Assembly: GCF_000801105.2 (NCBI RefSeq)
Contig: NC_079519.1
Coordinates: 11,964,668 to 12,028,667 of the forward strand
Length of the DNA stretch: 64,000 bases
Reading direction: 5' to 3'
Origin: Raphanus sativus
Taxonomy: Eukaryota; Streptophyta; Magnoliopsida; Brassicales; Brassicaceae
Under the pieces are notes generated by a model. That model made no database searches. It had not been told where the DNA came from and worked only from the letters and a program-made list of their open reading frames with translations. Of this stretch, positions 25,001 to 36,870 are shown one piece after another (positions within the stretch are counted from its first letter, which is position 1; the number at the start of each line of letters is the position of its first letter). A program made the position numbers and the translations under genes.

Positions 25001-25364
25001 TTCCTTGGCGCAAAAGCAACCTCCAAGCCATTTCTTATGCCCATTACTTAAGGTATTATAACTTGTTCTTTACGGCAGACTATATCTTGCGATAGGAGTT
25101 AGGTTATCTTAGAAAATAATGTTATTATGTTTGCAGGATGTGATGAGTGAACCATGTGTTGCGTCCGATGGCTATACTTATGACCGACGAGCTATAGAGG
25201 AATGGATGGAGGACCGCCGTACCTCACCGGTGACTAATTTGCCATTACAAAACACTAACCTTTTGCCCAATCATAGTGTGTATGCAGCCATTGTGGAATG
25301 GAGACATGAAAATCAGCAAGGCAAGCAAAAGGGTGCGCTCCATTTTAGTAACTCCTCTTTCTGA

Positions 25365-26560
25365 AATTGTGTAGCGTTTATAGCCTATATCAACAGCTTG
25401 GTGTTCGCATAACATTTTTCTTCCTTTTTCACTATTTTCATTTGTTCTTTTATTTTTTATATTTGGCAACACTTTGTCGAGTATTGGTTGGCACAACCCC
25501 TTGTATCATTCAAGGGGTTCGGTTGTGCAACTGATTGATGTCCACCATTATTGAAGTCTGTTTATTCACTTCAGTTAACAAAACTGAGAGGAACATGTTA
25601 AACATTGTCATCTAAGTCTTTGACTTTATTTAAAGCTAAAGAAGAAAATAACTGAAAAGAAAGAAATTTCTTGGCAAGAGTGTGGAACTAGCTTTTGAAT
25701 TTAAAAGATTTATAGCAGTTTGAAACGATTTATAGCATTTCTATGTATGTTATAATATGCCAACAACCGCTATTAACTGCAAAAAAACTGTGTTTGCGGA
25801 TGGTAACGAAGAAATCAGTCATACCTTAAATATAAGAATGAAAACTGTTTAAGTTGTTAGTACGGATTGATGAGAATGTTTGTCATTTCAAGTTGTAAGT
25901 AGATGGTATGAGCGTTATTGATGAATATTTATAGTCATATCTTATTTTGTGACTGAAGTAAAAAATATTTGTATGGATAGGAGGGCAATGTTTTTAAAAC
26001 AATAATGAACTGATATTTTGAACTTGAAATAAAATAATTAAGAGTTCCATGAAACTATTTTATTTTCGTTTACGACATTTAAGGTATTTACTTCTAATTC
26101 TAATACAAATTTTTAAAAATTTACCTTATTTGATAAAAAATGATAAGAAATTAGCCAAAAAACTCCAAACTGAAAAACGGCGTTTGGCTACCTGAATGAT
26201 GAGACGAGGACATAGGATGAACACGCGGCGTGTGGCCAGAGGAGGTGTAGCATGTTCCATCATAATTAGTGATAATCTTTTTGGAACACAATCGGTGGTA
26301 ATATACTCAAACTAAACTATAGTTCCCAGAAAATGGTTTCATGTCCATGCCAAAACAATCTTTTTTTTTTCAGAACAATCTTGCAACCGCCCCACCTACC
26401 CTACATTCTCTAGCCGTCCACAGCAGATTCTTCCAACCGACACAAAAAACTTATAAAATAATATATCTACTATTTCGTATAGAATATTTTCATCCAATTT
26501 ACTCCCTAGCAATACTGAGAATATTATACATGGAACAGCATGACATCATAAGGGTGTGAA
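25365..26560. other. Intergenic between copies 2 and 3
   Basis: No gene seen. The segment 26395-26545 resembles 33410-33560 (shared TTCTAGCCGTCC-like and CTTATAAAATAA-like words), suggesting duplicated upstream flank of the tandem unit. Confidence 0.45.
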
Positions 26561-27643
26561 ACGATGTATATTTTTAGACTAGGTAATTTGTATCATTTAT
26601 AAAATTTAAAAGATTTGATACATCCTATTCATATTATGAAAGATCCTTCTGGCTTTTCACGAAAAAAAAAAAGGAAATTAGCTTTTAGAAGAGACACTTT
26701 CCAAACCTAAAACTTGTTAAGGTAAGCAAATTGCCCCTTCATAAGATTGTCGAGGAATGCATAAAAATATTAAAATAAAATAAACTCATTTTCCTGCTGA
26801 CAATATGACCGGTTAATGAGATAAAACCCCTTGAAGTTGTAGAAAACAATAATAATTTGATAACTAATTAATGAAAGGAAAATTCTTGCGGGAGCAAGAA
26901 AGACAGGGTGTAGTAACTACTAACTATCAAGATTCAAGAGTGATCCTTCAACGATTATCATGAGTCGTTGCTTAGTTGTCTTCTTTTATATTAATACTAA
27001 TATAGAAACTTTATAAGACTATCAATGGTTTATTTACAGGACTACATTGTCTCTGAAACTTGGAACACGAATGTGGCTTCTCTTTGCGTTGCCTCTGTGA
27101 GAATACAAGGTTCAATCGCTTATTTTCAAAATGTCAAACTGAGAGTGTCTGCAACAACTTCTTCTCATTACGTACGAGCATTACAGCTACATCTTTTATT
27201 GATCAGGTAGGTAAAACTTGTGATTCCTTTCCAGGTGTATTAGAGTATATGATTTTTGATGAGTTCTTCGTAAATTTGAAATCTATTTGTGCTCCGATCA
27301 TACATTTCGTGTTTAAAAATGTTTACGAGTTATCAGGCTTGATTCAAGTTGCAAGTCTTGCAAATTTGTCTCCAGTTGCGTTGTCTAGTTGTTCATGAAA
27401 GTAGACTTTTGAAATGTAACTCTGTGATACCAAAGCATGTTTTTGATCCATGCTCTATCTGTTTGAATCACCATCTTGTCAAAAGCTTTACAGTCATTAT
27501 TTCATTCATGTGATATCATTTTGTCTACTGTTCCTTGGTTTCCTCATTTTGGTTTGACTCAAGGATCTTGATTTGATCTCCCTAAATGGCTTTTGGATAC
27601 AGTTTAGTATCTCATTTGGTTGGAGGAAAGCCAAGCAGCTTAA
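26561..27643 (+). promoter_or_regulatory. Promoter, 5' UTR and 5'-UTR intron of copy 3
   Basis: Aligns with upstream regions of copies 2 and 4. The leader exon appears to end GATCAG|GTAGGT at 27206. The acceptor is probably AAGCAG near 27640, just before the ATG. Short open frames at 27025-27398 lie in this leader/intron and are not conserved as coding between copies. Confidence 0.55.
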
Positions 27644-30560
27644 ATGAACTTTTTTTTCAAAAGGTCGTTTGTGGAACCAAAGCCGGTCATTGACAGGCTT
27701 CCTACGAAGGCCTGCTCTGATATTGCGTCTCCGTCTCAATCATCGATGACCATTGCGATAGCTATTAGTGGGAGCAGCAAAAGCAAGAAGATAGTTAAGT
27801 GGGCGCTTAAAAAGTTCTCTTCTGACAAAAACGTCGTCTTTAGGGTGATTCATGTCCATTTAAAGATTACTTCTGTACCTACACCTTGTAAGTTCAAAAT
27901 ATATGATCTTCTCTACCTGAGACTTACTTAATAGCCTGATACCGACCGGTTTATGCTTTCTTCCTAAGCTGGAAAGATAGTCTCTATCTCTGAGGCACCA
28001 GAAGATGTGGCAGCTACTTATAGACGACAAGTGATGGATGAGACGAAAGAAACTCTTCTTAAACCTTATAAAAATATGTGCGAGCGGAAAAAGGTTTGTC
28101 TCTCTTGGTCGTATTATCAAATATGTTACACAGCTATTTAAAGATTTTTTTTTTACAAAAAAAAAAAAAAAATCTTGTTCACATAGGTTGCTGTAGAACT
28201 TCAAGTTCTTGAATCAAATAGCGTTGCAGTGGCGATAACCAGAGAGGTTAGTAAGCATTTGATAAGCAGGCTTGTCGTTGGACGCTCATCTCATGTTGGC
28301 TTGTATGGGTACGGCTTGAAACTTTTATGTTTATTGGTTTAGTTATATGTATGTGATTGAAGTTCTTGATGAGTTTATGCGTTGAGAGACAATATTTCCA
28401 TATACAGAAACCGTGATGTTACCGCGAAAATAGCAGCCTATGTGTCAAACCTTTGCACAGTCTATGTTGTCTCAAAAGGAGTCTACATTCTTTCAAAAAA
28501 GTCAACGTCAGATGCGGAGATGAATGAAACTATAATTGATTCTGGTAGTGATATAACCGATACATCTAGCTGTTCTTCTGGTTCAGGACAAATCTCAGGT
28601 TTGGAGCCTTCATCAATATTTAACTAGAAAGTAATGTATGATATTCATGAGTCTAATATTTTTTTTTGTACATTCTTTAGATGCAATGTCAAATGCACTG
28701 AAATCCAAATCTCTTGCTATGTCCGGCAAGAGATTGCAACATCTCCCGACAATAGTAAGAGGGGTTTCTGTTTGTATGGAAACTAGTTCTGTTGACTCAT
28801 ACAAAACTACAAGTATGTTTTCGGAAGCTGGAGAGGAAGTAAGCAAGAGAAGTAGCCCTGAAACATCGCGTACCATCTCTTGGAATCCTCCTCGGAGTTA
28901 TATGTCTAGCAACGAAAATGTTACTCAAGGTGATGATGATTATTTCACAAGCAAACAGGTGAGGATTCCTTAGAACCCTTTTGCGAAATCAAAAGAATTT
29001 AGAACTGAGAGGTTCTTTTCATTGATCTCAGGACACGCTCGACAAAATTACAAAGTTGAGAGATGAACTTAGACAGGCTCAAGAAATGTATGCAATGGCT
29101 CAAGTAGAAGCCTTGGATGATTCACGCAAGGTCCGCTTCTATAAATAATTGTAAATTTGTAGCTATGGGTTTGTGTTTAATATATTTGCAACCCTTTTAT
29201 GTGTGTCAGAGAAGAGAAGCCGAGATGAAATCAACTAGTGAAGCCAAAGAGAAAGACAAGAGTTCCCTTGTGGCGGCTCCTAAGCTGCAATACCAGGAGT
29301 TCACGTGGGAAGAGATCATTACCGCAACATCATCGTTCTCTGAAGATCTAAAGATTGGAACGGGAGCTTACGGGGATGTTTACAAATGCAATCTGCATCA
29401 TACTATCGCTGCTGTCAAAGTTTTGCATTCTGCTGAAAGTAATCTTTCCAAACAATTCGATCAAGAGGTACCTACAAAACCCAAACGTATTTCTTTTTTT
29501 CATGTGTTCTTTAAAAATGATGTGACATTTTTATTTTCTATTAGTTGGAAATATTGAGCAAGATCAGGCATCCACACTTGGTTCTACTTCTAGGCGCGTG
29601 TCCCGAGCACGGTGCTCTAGCCTACGAGTACATGAAAAACGGTAGCTTGGAAGATAGACTGTTTCAGGTTAACAACACTCCACCAATCCCATGGTTCGTC
29701 CGGTTTAGAATCGCTTGGGAGGTCGCATCAGCCCTTGTTTTCCTCCACAAGTCAAAACCGACTCCAATCATCCACCGTGATCTTAAACCAGCCAACATCT
29801 TGCTTGATCACAACTTTGTCAGCAAAGTAGGGGACGTGGGTCTCTCCACAATGATCCAAGTCGACCCTTTATCAACCAAGTTCACAATGTATAAACAGAC
29901 AAGCCCTGTGGGAACGTTATGCTATATCGATCCTGAGTATCAACGAACCGGGATGTTATCTCCCAGATCAGACGTATATGCGTTTGGAATGATCATTATG
30001 CAGCTTCTTACCGCTCTTCCGGCTATAGCACTGACGTATAAAGTAGAAACAGCGATGGAGAACAATGAGTTGATAAACATTCTTGATAAAAAAGCTGGTG
30101 ATTGGCCAATGCAAGAAACCCTTAAATTAGCCTCTTTAGCCCTCTCTTGTACAGAGATCCGTGCTAAAGACAGGCCTGATCTTGAAACTCAGATTCTTCC
30201 AATGTTAGAGAGCTTGAACAAGGTAACTGAAAACTTGAGTTCCTCTGTTCCAAAGGAACCTCCAACTCATTTCCTCTGCCCATTACTTAAGGTTATAACT
30301 TGTTCATTACGTCACATATTTCTTGCGAGAGGAGAGTTAGGTTAGCTCAGAGAGACGAATTTTTGCATGTGTTGCAGGATGTAATGAATGAGCCATGTGT
30401 TGCGGCTGATGGCTATACTTATGACCGACGAGCCATAGAGGAATGGATGGAGGACCACCGTATTTCGCCTGTGACTAATTTGCCGTTACAAAACATTAAC
30501 CTTTTACCTAATCACACTCTTTATGCAGCCATTGTTGAATGGAGACGTAGTAATCAGTAA
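27644..30560 (+). CDS. PUB53: U-box receptor-like kinase, tandem copy 3 (PUB53-like), intact
   Basis: Nine coding exons: 27644-27887, 27969-28093, 28187-28308, 28408-28598, 28681-28958, 29032-29130, 29210-29467, 29545-30291, 30378-30560. Phases close into 748 aa. The order is a USP-like nucleotide-binding domain (about residues 15-165), a Ser/Thr-rich linker, a coiled coil, a protein kinase and a U-box. The kinase has GTGAYGDV, AAVKVL, HRDLKPAN, DVG instead of DFG, and DPEYQ. The U-box spans the last intron (HFLCPLLK, then DVMNEPCVAADGYTYDRR). Members of this family are cytoplasmic kinases with probable E3 ubiquitin-ligase activity. Substrates are unknown here. Exon 7 is about 25 codons shorter than in the other copies, shortening the coiled coil. 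The symbol rests on synteny with Arabidopsis AT5G51270 recalled from memory; tandem copies share one orthologue. Confidence 0.9.
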
Positions 30561-31300
30561 GACAATTTCTTCAGCCGTTTTGGTGTTTTCTCTTTCTGAA
30601 ACTGCGTACCGTATATAGCCTATAACAACTCCCTGCCTGCTGTTCTATAACCTTTTATTGCTTCTTTTTAATTTTGCTCTCTTTTTGGTTCAACATCATT
30701 TCATTTCTCCAATAGCTTCATCCATGATCACACCTTCGGTTTATCAGGCTCTAACAAATCGACCATAACCATATTTGGTACATGATTATCCAAGGATGAA
30801 GTATCGCAAGATTCAAAAGAACATGGGTTTGAGCTGTTTTATTTGTGGTGTGGTTACAGTCTCAAGGGCTAGAAGATAAAGATAAATGAAGTGAAGCAAG
30901 ATGATGGCATGCTGCTATCTATTTTGCGTGATCATGTGTTTTCGAAGATAGTTGAACATCATTTTCATGTAATTTTGATTAATCGATGGATAAAATATTC
31001 CATCTCAATCCGATTAGATTCTTCTAATCTTGTGTTTGTTTTGTTAAGGAAATATGATAGACTCTCTAACAACTTATGTAGTTAATGATTTGTTCGGTTT
31101 ACCCTAGTTGTACGTGTGTATATACACTAAATACATATATAATAATATGCTAGATCTTGATCCACACATTTGTGTGAGTTTATATTAAATATTAAAGTTT
31201 TTATAACAAAATTAATCAATAACTTAATGTAATCTAATTTAGTGTTATATTTCTATAATTCCTATGTTTATATTATTAATAATTGTTAAAAGTCTCACTT
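30561..31300. repeat. 3' flank of copy 3, duplicated after copy 4
   Basis: About 700 bp closely matching 43174-43890, including GACAATTTCTTCAG.CGTTTT, ACATGGGTTTGAGCTGTTTT and a late GATAGACTCTC. This is direct evidence that copies 3 and 4 come from a duplication that included downstream DNA. No gene seen. Confidence 0.8.
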
Positions 31301-31800
31301 GAAAAAAATTGCTGTAAGTGGTTTAATTGTTTTTGTTATAACAAGATACAAATGATAATAAAATATATGAATAGAAAATCTCATTTAATAGATTTTAAAA
31401 TTAAAAATGTATCTATTTAATATCATTAATTAAACTATATACCATATAAAAGTACATAATCTTTTAATATCAAAATTTGATTTGAATAAGTATTAAGAAC
31501 TTAATATTTTAATTTCAAAACTTGAATTGAATTTTTAATGATTATAAATTACTAATATTTGTAAAAGTATCACATCAAAATTCTGTTATGGAGTTTTTAA
31601 GAAAATAAAAATGATAAGAAAAAAATATGAGTATAAATCCCTATTTAGTATGATAGGCATCTTAAAAATATAATATATTATGTTAATATTATTTAAATTT
31701 AATTATTTACCATATAAAATAGATAAAATAATTGTTAATTTTTTTTACCATAAAATTACTGTCAATAAACAAGTGTGATTGTTTTTATTTATATTTTTCG
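31301..31800. other. A+T-rich intergenic sequence
   Basis: No open frame of interest. Dominated by AATATT/TTAATA-type words. Confidence 0.5.
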
Positions 31801-31805
31801 TCAAC

Positions 31806-33420
31806 TTAACTGTATATACAATAGTTACTGACTTTTACTATTGAGAAAGGAAACCAGTTGTTGTATCTGCTCAGGAGAAAAATTATTTGCAAATACTTCA
31901 GAGACTGCCACATTTGCAGATATAGAAGCACAGACAACTTTGTCATTCCTTTGATTTGGTTTGGAACTGTGGGATAACCATATTTCTTGTACACTTATCC
32001 ATCAAATGACCAATGCGATGACAATGAGTGCAATATGGATGATCCTTCCGAATATATCCACCAGGCTGAACATTTCCAGAATACTGCCCCCGTTGATTGT
32101 CCAACACTTAGACTGTTTCCTGAGTAAGAACCACCAGACTGAGAAGATTTGGTAGAATATTTATTATGAAAAACTTGAAATGCTGCAGCAGTGATATCTG
32201 TTGAAGTCGAATGAGCATCTATTTGGCTAGCTTCTTGATCAAGGATGTTATAAACTTCAAAGAGAGAAGGAATATTTTTATTCATGAGAATACGACTGTG
32301 AATGTTCTCATAGTTCTCATTGAGTCCCATACAAAATCAATGACTCTATTAGTCTCCTTTTCACCCAAGAGGTCTTCAACAGTTTTTCCAGGCGGTTGAA
32401 CATTGGTTAGCTCTTCCCAAAGTGCCAGTGTTTGAGTGTGATAGGCCGATGAAAGATCCAAACTGCCTTGATGAAGAGAATGAATCTGGTGATGCATCTT
32501 GTAGACGACGAGGAAGGTTTTATTTGTGAAATCGAGTATGTAGATCATTCCAGGTATCAGAAGCTTGCTTGATGTACATGATGCTCCTATAGATCTTCTC
32601 AGAAACGCTATTTAACAACCAAGATTTGAGCATTCTGTTACATCAACACCAGATTTGAAATACTGATCTTCTTCCGGCGGTTTGACTATAGATCCATCCA
32701 AAAAACTAGTTTATTCTTAACTTATAAGCTACTAGTCATAGCAACAAGACATATTCCATAGTTGTTTCCATCTAATGGTTCTGATACCAAAACTAGTCCT
32801 GGATGATCAGAGTTATGAAGATAAGTATGGAGTGTGGATGTTATCAGGACTAATTGACACCTCAAAATGATTAGAGAAACGAGCTGAACCATATTGGTAA
32901 TCTCCGAGTGAAGATCTTTCACCTGTGACGAAATTCGGCAAATCGGAGGTATTTGGAATTCGATTACCCTGAGAGTTGTCACCGGAAAGCTGAGGAGACT
33001 TAGGAGAAGCCGACTATTGATGATTGAGGAGGAACAGAGCGATACTTCGATTTGCATCTGTGTTTTTCCTGATAATCGATTCAAGAAAAAATCGCACAGG
33101 AAACTGATGATCGGAGCAAGAAAAACGATGATATAAGAGGCGGAAGACGATGATATGAGAGATGGAACACGATGATCGAAAATTCGACAGTTAAATTTCT
33201 CGAAAAAGTTTGTTAGCTAGAAAAAGAGATATTTTGCTCTGATAAAATAATGTACAAACGTGGTTTTATAGACAAAACTAAACTAAAGCATACAGCAAAT
33301 CTTGAACCAGTGATGAGATAACTTATGTACCAGTTTATACCATACGGTCCATACCAATATATATAGACTGACCCTAAATACAGAACTGCTCTATATACCC
33401 TAATAAGCACCTATCTTACA
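31806..33420 (-). mobile_element. Truncated Copia element: 5' LTR, primer site and gag only
   Basis: On the minus strand: a short LTR at about 33252-33420 (TGTAAGATAG…TTTGTACA), then a primer-binding-like TTTATCAGAGCAAAA (33235-33249) resembling the tRNA-Met site, then gag. The gag fragments are HNSDHPGLVLVSEPLDGNNY (near 32760-32820), a UBN2-like core with LHQGSLDLSSAYHTQTLALW (near 32420-32480) and GLNENYENIHSRILMN. A CCHC knuckle CTHCHRIGHLMDKC sits near 31990-32030. Integrase, RT and the 3' LTR are missing and several frameshifts are present. Confidence 0.75.
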
Positions 33421-33744
33421 TTTTCTAGCCGTCCCCACTAACTCCTCCAAGTAACGTATAAACCCATAAAATAAAATCCCCTATATATTAATCCTGGAAC
33501 ATTACAACATGTTTTGTAGCCACGTGTTATCACTAGGATGATTCTCAGAAATCCTTAGAAAAATATGTTGGTCTATATAAATATATATTATACTTTTTAT
33601 TAAACTAATTATCATATTAATTAGTAGTCTTAAATTATTTCCTTAAATAAAAGCTACGTAAGTTTTTTTATATGATATTCTATTTATATTTCAGCTTGTG
33701 TTTTTATTTTCACCATAAAGAATTGTAAATAAAAATAATTGTAA
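33421..33744. other. Remnant upstream flank of the tandem unit
   Basis: Resembles 26395-26545 upstream of copy 3. It is separated from the copy 4 promoter by the LINE and LTR elements that follow. No gene. Confidence 0.4.
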
Positions 33745-36115
33745 ATATAGTGACATATGGGAAGATCACACCTGAAAGGGGCATTCGCCAAGGAGACCCA
33801 CTTTCTCCCTTTCTCTTTATACTATGCGCAGAGGCATTGGTTCACGTTATGAACAGAGCTGAGTTAGAAGGAAACATCACGGGCATGAAGTTAACAAAAC
33901 ACTGTCCTGCCATACAACATCTTTTGTTCGCAGATGACAGTTTGTTCCTTTGCAAAGCTACATTAAAAGAATGCTCAAATTTCCTACATTGCTTAGAGTT
34001 ATACGGTAAAGCATCAGGTCAGGTAATCAATTTCCAGAAGTCGTCTGTCACTTTTGGAGTTGAAATTGATCCTATGATGAGACGACTGATAGCAGAGTTG
34101 CTAGAGATAGAGAATGAGGGTGGAGCAGGGACATATCTAGGACTTCCTGAGTGTTTCAGCGGCTCGAAACAGAAACTACTAGCTTTCATTGGCGAGAAGC
34201 TTGGCAAAAGGTTCAGTGGATGGTACGCTAAAATGCTTTCTTTAGGGGGAAAAGAGGTGCTACTCAAGTCTGTTGCTATGGCCCTACCTGTCTATGCTAT
34301 GTCCTGCTTTAGGCTAACTAAGCATCACTGCCAAAAGATCATGAGCGCTATGTCCGCCTTCTGGTGGAATGAAAGTGGTGACAAGAGGAAGATTCATTGG
34401 GTTTCCTGGCCAAAATTGTGCTTACCTAAGGACCTTGGTGGCTTAGGTTTCAGGGATATTGAGGATTTTAATCAGGCCTTATTGGCAAAACAAGCTTGGA
34501 AGCTACTCAATGAACCGCAAAGCCTACTAGCACAAATATATAAAGGAAGGTACTACGCCAACAAAGAGTTTTTGGAGTGTGGGAAGGGATACCGCCCTTC
34601 ATATGCCTGGCGAAGCATCCTATTTGGGAGAGAGTTGCTGATGAAGGGGCTAGTTAAGTCTATTGGCAATGGGAGATCGACCTCAGTTTGGTGTGAGAAA
34701 TGGATCATGGATGAGGTTCCAAGGCGACCTGTTAATCGTCAAGTACTCATAGATGTCAACTTAAAGGTCTCATCTTTACTTACAAACTCAGGGGAGTGGA
34801 ATGATGACGTCTTAACAGAGCTCTTCCCACCTAATGAGGTCTTGCGGATCAGACAAATGACGCCGAGCGCAGATGCTGACTGCTTTATATGGGCATTTTC
34901 AAGACATGGAGCCTATTCTGTTAAGGGTGGTTATGAATTACTTGCTTCGGCTAAAGCTACAACATCTGGTCTGGTCTCCTCTGAGGAACAGAGTCGTAAT
35001 GACATCAAGAAAAGGATATGGAAAATCCCTACACTTCCTAAGATCCGTATGTTCCTGTGGAGAGCGGTTTCAGGGGCTTTAGCGGTAGCTGATCGCTTGT
35101 CTTCCAAAGGTTTAGAGGTGGAAACTAGATGCAAACTGTGCAATAATGGTCAAGAAACCATAAATCATGTTTTGTTTCAATGTTCAGAAGCCATTAGTAT
35201 TTGGGCTGACATCGGACTACCTCTACACGCAACAGCTCCTCAACAAACTCTTGAAGAGAACATTGCAGTCGTCCTGAACTTAATGGAAGACAAGAGTAAA
35301 GAGCAAGCTCTCGTTCGTTTAATTCCTTGGGTGATGTGGCTGATTTGGAAAAACAGGAACTCCATCCTATATGCTGACACGCAAATATCAAGGACGAAAC
35401 TCATTGGAGACATGAAAGAAGAGGTGGATCAATGGTTTCAACTAAATACTCTCTCCAACTTAACGGCGACGGTATCGAGTAGTCTGCAACAAGGTGAAAG
35501 ATGGTACCCTCCAGAGAATGGTGTCATCAAGTGTAACGTTCATGCAAATTGGAGAAATGCTCACCTTCATAGCGGGATAGCTTGGATCACAAGGGACCAG
35601 GACGGGAACGTGTCTCACCATGCTCGGGATGCCTTAGTCCACGCTCCTAATCGTTTCATAGCTGAGCTGAAATGCATAATATCTGCCATGACTAGTCTGA
35701 GTGACTTAAGATTCTCAAGGGTGACTATCTCTTCAGATTATACAGAGGTTATAGAAGCTATTAAATCTCCTTTGAAGTGGCCGCGGCACAGAGGTCTGCT
35801 ACAACAAGTAATGAGGCTACAAGAGAAGTTTCAGTTGATCACTTTTGACAGTGAGAAGGTAGCAGCAAATGGTATTGCTCGTGACATTGCACGAAGCGTC
35901 TTGCAAGATGGTCGATTCCAATCTTACTTAGCCATGGGAGGTCCCTCTTGGCTACATGATAGAATAGCAAGAGAACAACATTGAAGCAACATTTGGCTCT
36001 TATTTAGAGTAGGGTTGTCTTCATTTTTTCACTACCTTGAGGTAGAAGGCATTGCCTTTGTATTTGTTTCAAACCATCTTGATTAATATCAATCCAGACG
36101 TTCAAAAAAAAAAAT
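33745..36115 (+). mobile_element. 5'-truncated LINE with a 744-codon open frame (RT palm to RNase H)
   Basis: The open frame 33750-35984 begins inside the reverse transcriptase (ERGIRQGDPLSPFLFILCAE) and includes the catalytic FADDS box. It continues through the thumb (GTYLGLPECF, LSLGGKEVLLKSVAMALPVYAMS) and a zf-RVT finger (CKLCNNGQETINHVLFQC). The WVMWLIWKNRNS motif and an RNase H-like domain (CNVHANW, AELKCIISA, TISSDYTEVIEA) follow. A poly(A) run at about 36105-36113 closes the element. The endonuclease, ORF1 and N-terminal RT are missing, so it cannot move by itself. The lack of stops over 2.2 kb suggests a recent insertion. Confidence 0.9.
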
Positions 36116-36332
36116 GTTATTCATGTTTCTAAACAATTCTTATTTGTTATTAATTTATTGAAAATACAATGGTTAAATGTGTAAATAAAAGAAAATACAC
36201 ATCTCTACTATCCATGTTTCCAAACATATCTCATTTATTCTACTATCCATGTTTCCAAACATATTTTATTTATTCTACTATCATTGTTTCCAAACAATCT
36301 AATTGTGTACTTCAACTTTAATAATATAGATA
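36116..36332. repeat. About three copies of a ~36-bp repeat
   Basis: At about 36203-36299 the unit starting TCTACTATCCATGTTTCCAA recurs with few differences. A shorter relative lies at 36120-36150. Confidence 0.65.
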
Positions 36333-36870
36333 GATACGTCATGTAGTGCGACGGTTTGATAACGTAATAAATCACAGAATACAACTGTAAATAATCTTCT
36401 GATTTGTGTAATTCTATCAGAATCCTCAAGAAAAATTATCAAAGAGAAAGAGAAAAAATAATATGAGGAATTGTTGAACAAATGATCTCAATCGATGTGT
36501 TTTTCTAATGAGCTTTCACGTATATTTATATAACTTCAAAAAGTTTAACGTTATGTTACATAATGGAGTGAGTAAACGTTTGTATTGAATTGCAGTAATG
36601 GAAATTGATTCTCCGTGACTCATTCATGTTGACAAAAATAATTATTGCTTTTTTGACCAAATCAATTCAAAGCCAATGAATTATTTTTATGGGTTTGCAT
36701 TTTTATGGTTTAAACAAAACATAAAAAATTATGAAAAATAAAATTTGAATATTAAGTTAATGGACATATTGTCCAACTAACAAAATCAATTTCAAATTCA
36801 AACCCAAATATCCAAAGTAATCTATTTGTAAATATTTTATACTTAGCTAAATTTAAAGTTTTATAAGCTT
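36333..36870. repeat. Left direct repeat (LTR) of the non-autonomous element
   Basis: Aligned with 38568-39135. The right copy has about 35 extra bases near 38660-38695. Boundaries are approximate. Confidence 0.6.

Larger units (their letters stand above)
16305..25364 (+). pseudogene. U-box receptor-like kinase, tandem copy 2, interrupted by a Copia element
   Basis: Exons by alignment: 16305-16533, 16626-16750, 17010-17131, 17231-17427, 17508-17770, 17853-17893 (broken). The gene resumes at 23741, then 23899-24225, 24297-25052 and 25137-25364. The first five exons encode the USP-like domain and Ser-rich linker. The last three encode coiled coil, kinase (GKGAYG, AVKVL, HRDLKPAN, DVG) and U-box with an extended C-terminal tail like copy 1. 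Exon 6 is split by a retroelement at 17894-23740 with target duplication CATAG. The rest of exon 6 after the insertion has decayed. Splice sites and frames of exons 7-9 are otherwise intact, so a truncated kinase/U-box transcript could still exist, but a full-length protein cannot be made unless the insert is spliced out. Confidence 0.9.

Noticed and set aside
27025..27398. Overlapping open frames upstream of copy 3
   Set aside because: They fall in the leader/5'-UTR intron conserved as non-coding sequence among the copies.
28140..28175. Poly-A/T stretch in copy 3 intron 2 as a terminator or insertion
   Set aside because: It is a simple homopolymer run in an intron, with no duplication or element ends.
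33750..35984. Large 744-codon frame as a host gene
   Set aside because: RT, zf-RVT and RNase H motifs plus a poly(A) tail identify it as a LINE fragment.
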